Positions 61,927 through 64,000 of a stretch of DNA of 64,000 bases are shown here, piece by piece. The notes beneath the pieces were generated by a model that saw nothing but the letters and a program-made list of their open reading frames with translations, had not been told where the DNA came from and did not search any database. Position 1 is the stretch's first letter. Each line of letters starts with the position of its first letter. The position numbers were made by a program, and so were the translations under genes. Where the stretch lies: contig OU612066.1 in assembly GCA_914767715.1 (NCBI GenBank), positions 13,397,001-13,461,000 on the forward strand, given 5' to 3'. The stretch is from Membranipora membranacea (lineage: Eukaryota > Bryozoa > Gymnolaemata > Cheilostomatida > Membraniporidae).

Positions 61927-64000
61927 ATGCGTTTTTTTCGGCCAGATCAAAAAATAGATTTGCTTCTAACTAACCTCATAAGGAGGAGCAACTCCTGCTC
62001 ATCTCGAATCTGCAGACCGTTTTGCTCTGCGGCTTTTCGTTCTCCGTCAGCGTCCGTTTTAATTAGGGCCACTTTTGCTATAAAAAAACATGCCAAACGG
62101 CAGCATCGAGAAATTAAATCTCTGTTGGATTCTTATCAAACTCCGACCAGTTCAAGCTCTTATTGCCCTCATTCAACACGCCGAATATTGGAATCCTCGG
62201 ATTAACAGGGGGGTCACAACGCTGAGTTAAAAATCCAAAAATTATACCAAGGGAGGGTATCATGCTTTTTTTTCGGCCAGATCAAAAAATAGATTTGCTT
62301 CTAACTAACCTCATAAGGAGGAGCAACTCCTGCTCATCTCGAATCTGCAGACCGTTTGGCTCTGCGGCTTTTCGTTCTCCGTCAGCGTCCGTTTTAATTA
62401 GGGCCTCTTTTGCTATAAAAAAACATGCCAAACGCCAGCATCGAAAAATTAAATCTCTGTTGGATTCTTATCAAACTCCGACCAGTTCAAGCTCTTATTG
62501 CCCTCATTCAACACGCCGAATATTGGAATCCTCGGATTAACAGGGGGGTCACAACGCTGACTTGAAAATCCAAAATTTATACCAAGGGAGGGTATCATGC
62601 GTTTTTTTCGGCCAAATCAAAAAATAGATTTGCTTCTAACTAACCTCATAAGGAGGAGCAACTCCTGCTAATCTCGAATCTGCAGACCGTTTTGCTCTGC
62701 GGCTTTTCGTTCTCCGTCAGCGTCCGTTTTAATTATGGCCACTTTTGCTATAAAAAAACATGCCAAACGGCAGCATCGAAAAATTAAATCTCTGTTGGTT
62801 TCTTAACAAACTTCGACCAGTTTAAGCTCTTATTGCCCTCATTCAACACGCCGAATATTGGAATCCTCGGATGAACAGGGGGGTCACAACGCTGACTTGA
62901 AAATCCAAAAATTATACCAAGGGAGGGTATCATGCTTTTTTTTCGGCCAGATCAAAAAATAGATTTGCTTCTAACTAACCTCATAAGGAGAAGCAACTCC
63001 TGCTCATCTCGAATCTGCAGACCGTTTGGCTCTGCGGCTTTTCGTTCTCCATCAGCGTCCGTTTTAATTAGGGCCACTTTTGCTATAAAAAAACATGCCA
63101 AACGCCAGCATCGAAAAATTAAATCTCTGTTGGATTCTTATCAAACTCCGACCAGTTCAAGCTCTTATTGCCCTCATTCAACACGCCGAATATTGGAATC
63201 CTCGGATTAACAGGGGGGTCACAACGCTGACTTGAAAATCCAAAATTTATACCAAGGGAGGGTATCATGCGTTTTTTTCGGCCAGATCAAAAAATAGATT
63301 TGCTTCTAACTAACCTCATAAGGAGGAGCAACTCCTGCTAATCTCGAATCTGCAGACCGTTTTGCTCTGCGGCTTTTCGTTCTCCGTCAGCGTCCGTTTT
63401 AATTAGGGCCACTTTTGCTATAAAAAAACATGCCAAACGGCAGCATCGAAAAATTAAATCTCTGTTGGTTTCTTAACAAACTTCGACCAGTTTAAGCTCT
63501 TATTGCCCTCATTCAACACGCCGAATATTGGAATCCTCGGATGAACAGGGGGGTCACAACGCTGACTTGAAAATCCAAAAATTATACCAAGGGAGGGTAT
63601 CATGCTTTTTTTTCGGCCAGATCAAAAAATAGATTTGCTTCTAACTAACCTCATAAGGAGAAGCAACTCCTGCTCATCTCGAATCTGCAGACCGTTTGGC
63701 TCTGCGGCTTTTCGTTCTCCATCAGCGTCCGTTTTAATTAGGGCCACTTTTGCTATAAAAAAACATGCCAAACGGCAGCATCGAGAAATTAAATCTCTGT
63801 TGGATTCTTATCAAACTCCGACCAGTTCAAGCTCTTATTGCCCTCATTCAACACGCCGAATATTGGAATCCTCGGATTAACAGGGGGTCACAACGCTGAT
63901 TTGAAAATCCATAAATTATACCAAGCTAGGGTATCATGCTTTTTTTTCGGCCAGATCAAAAAATAGATTTGCTTCTAACTAACCTCATAAGGAGGAGCAA
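61927..64000 (+). repeat. 670-bp dimeric repeat block at the right edge
   Basis: Two monomer forms alternate. One starts ATGCGTTTTTTTCGG (61927, 62597, 63267); the latter two also share TGCTAATCTCG, GGTTTCTTAAC, CTTCGACCAGTTTAAGC and GGATGAACAGG. The other starts ATGCTTTTTTTTCGG (62262, 62932, 63602), and the last two of these share GGAGAAGC and CTCCATCAGCG. The period is 670 bp. The block continues past the window. Confidence 0.78.

Larger units (their letters stand above)
47921..64000 (+). repeat. 335-bp satellite DNA array, right arm (about 48 monomers)
   Basis: The same satellite resumes directly after the retrotransposon, in the same orientation and in register: the host monomer is broken between CCTCA on the left and TAAGG on the right. 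Monomers here are more varied than in 7-45 kb and are grouped in short-period local repeats of two, three and five monomers. The arm continues past the end of the window. No gene is seen in it. Confidence 0.97.

Overview
The window is almost entirely one tandem satellite DNA. The monomer is about 335 bp, head to tail in one orientation, with roughly 185 copies in two arms (1-45780 and 47921-64000). The only non-satellite DNA is a 5'-truncated non-LTR (LINE-type) retrotransposon at about 45781-47920 on the minus strand. The satellite architecture and an intact LINE reverse transcriptase point to a eukaryotic, most likely animal, chromosome in a heterochromatic (possibly pericentromeric) array. 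The species cannot be named from the sequence. I see no host protein gene, tRNA, rRNA, CRISPR array or bacterial-type operon.

Layout. Bases 1-586 hold two monomers of the types that dominate the centre of the array. Bases 587-7284 are more divergent monomers with short local duplications. From about 7285 to the LINE, monomers of distinguishable types recur in a fixed order, forming a long higher-order repeat (HOR). By eye I recognise about 27 types, given arbitrary one-letter names. The order starting at type A is A B C D E P Q R W S T U V A'' X S T Y Z a b c d e D' E P' Q R W S T. Three copies follow one another: 11963-23000 (33 monomers, 11,038 bp), 23001-33697 (32 monomers, 10,697 bp) and 33698-45780 (36 monomers plus part of a V). 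A partial copy lies before them at 7285-11962. The copies differ in length by whole monomers. At nearly every difference there is a chimeric monomer, left half of one type and right half of another, which marks an unequal exchange.

The LINE sits inside a V-type monomer at the right end of the third copy, exactly where the long-period HOR stops. It keeps an uninterrupted reverse transcriptase reading frame, a C-terminal Cys/His motif, a 3' UTR with a perfect hairpin and a trinucleotide-repeat tail. It has lost its endonuclease region and everything upstream. Right of the LINE the monomers are more varied and organised in much shorter periods: 1,004 bp trimers, about 1,674 bp pentamers and, at the far right, 670 bp dimers.

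Most monomers carry an open frame of about 92 codons on the plus strand, and many are partly open on the minus strand. These are treated as by-products of the repeat, not genes. Monomer typing and copy boundaries were made by eye from shared diagnostic substitutions. Copy lengths agree with the monomer counts, but a dot-plot would be decisive.
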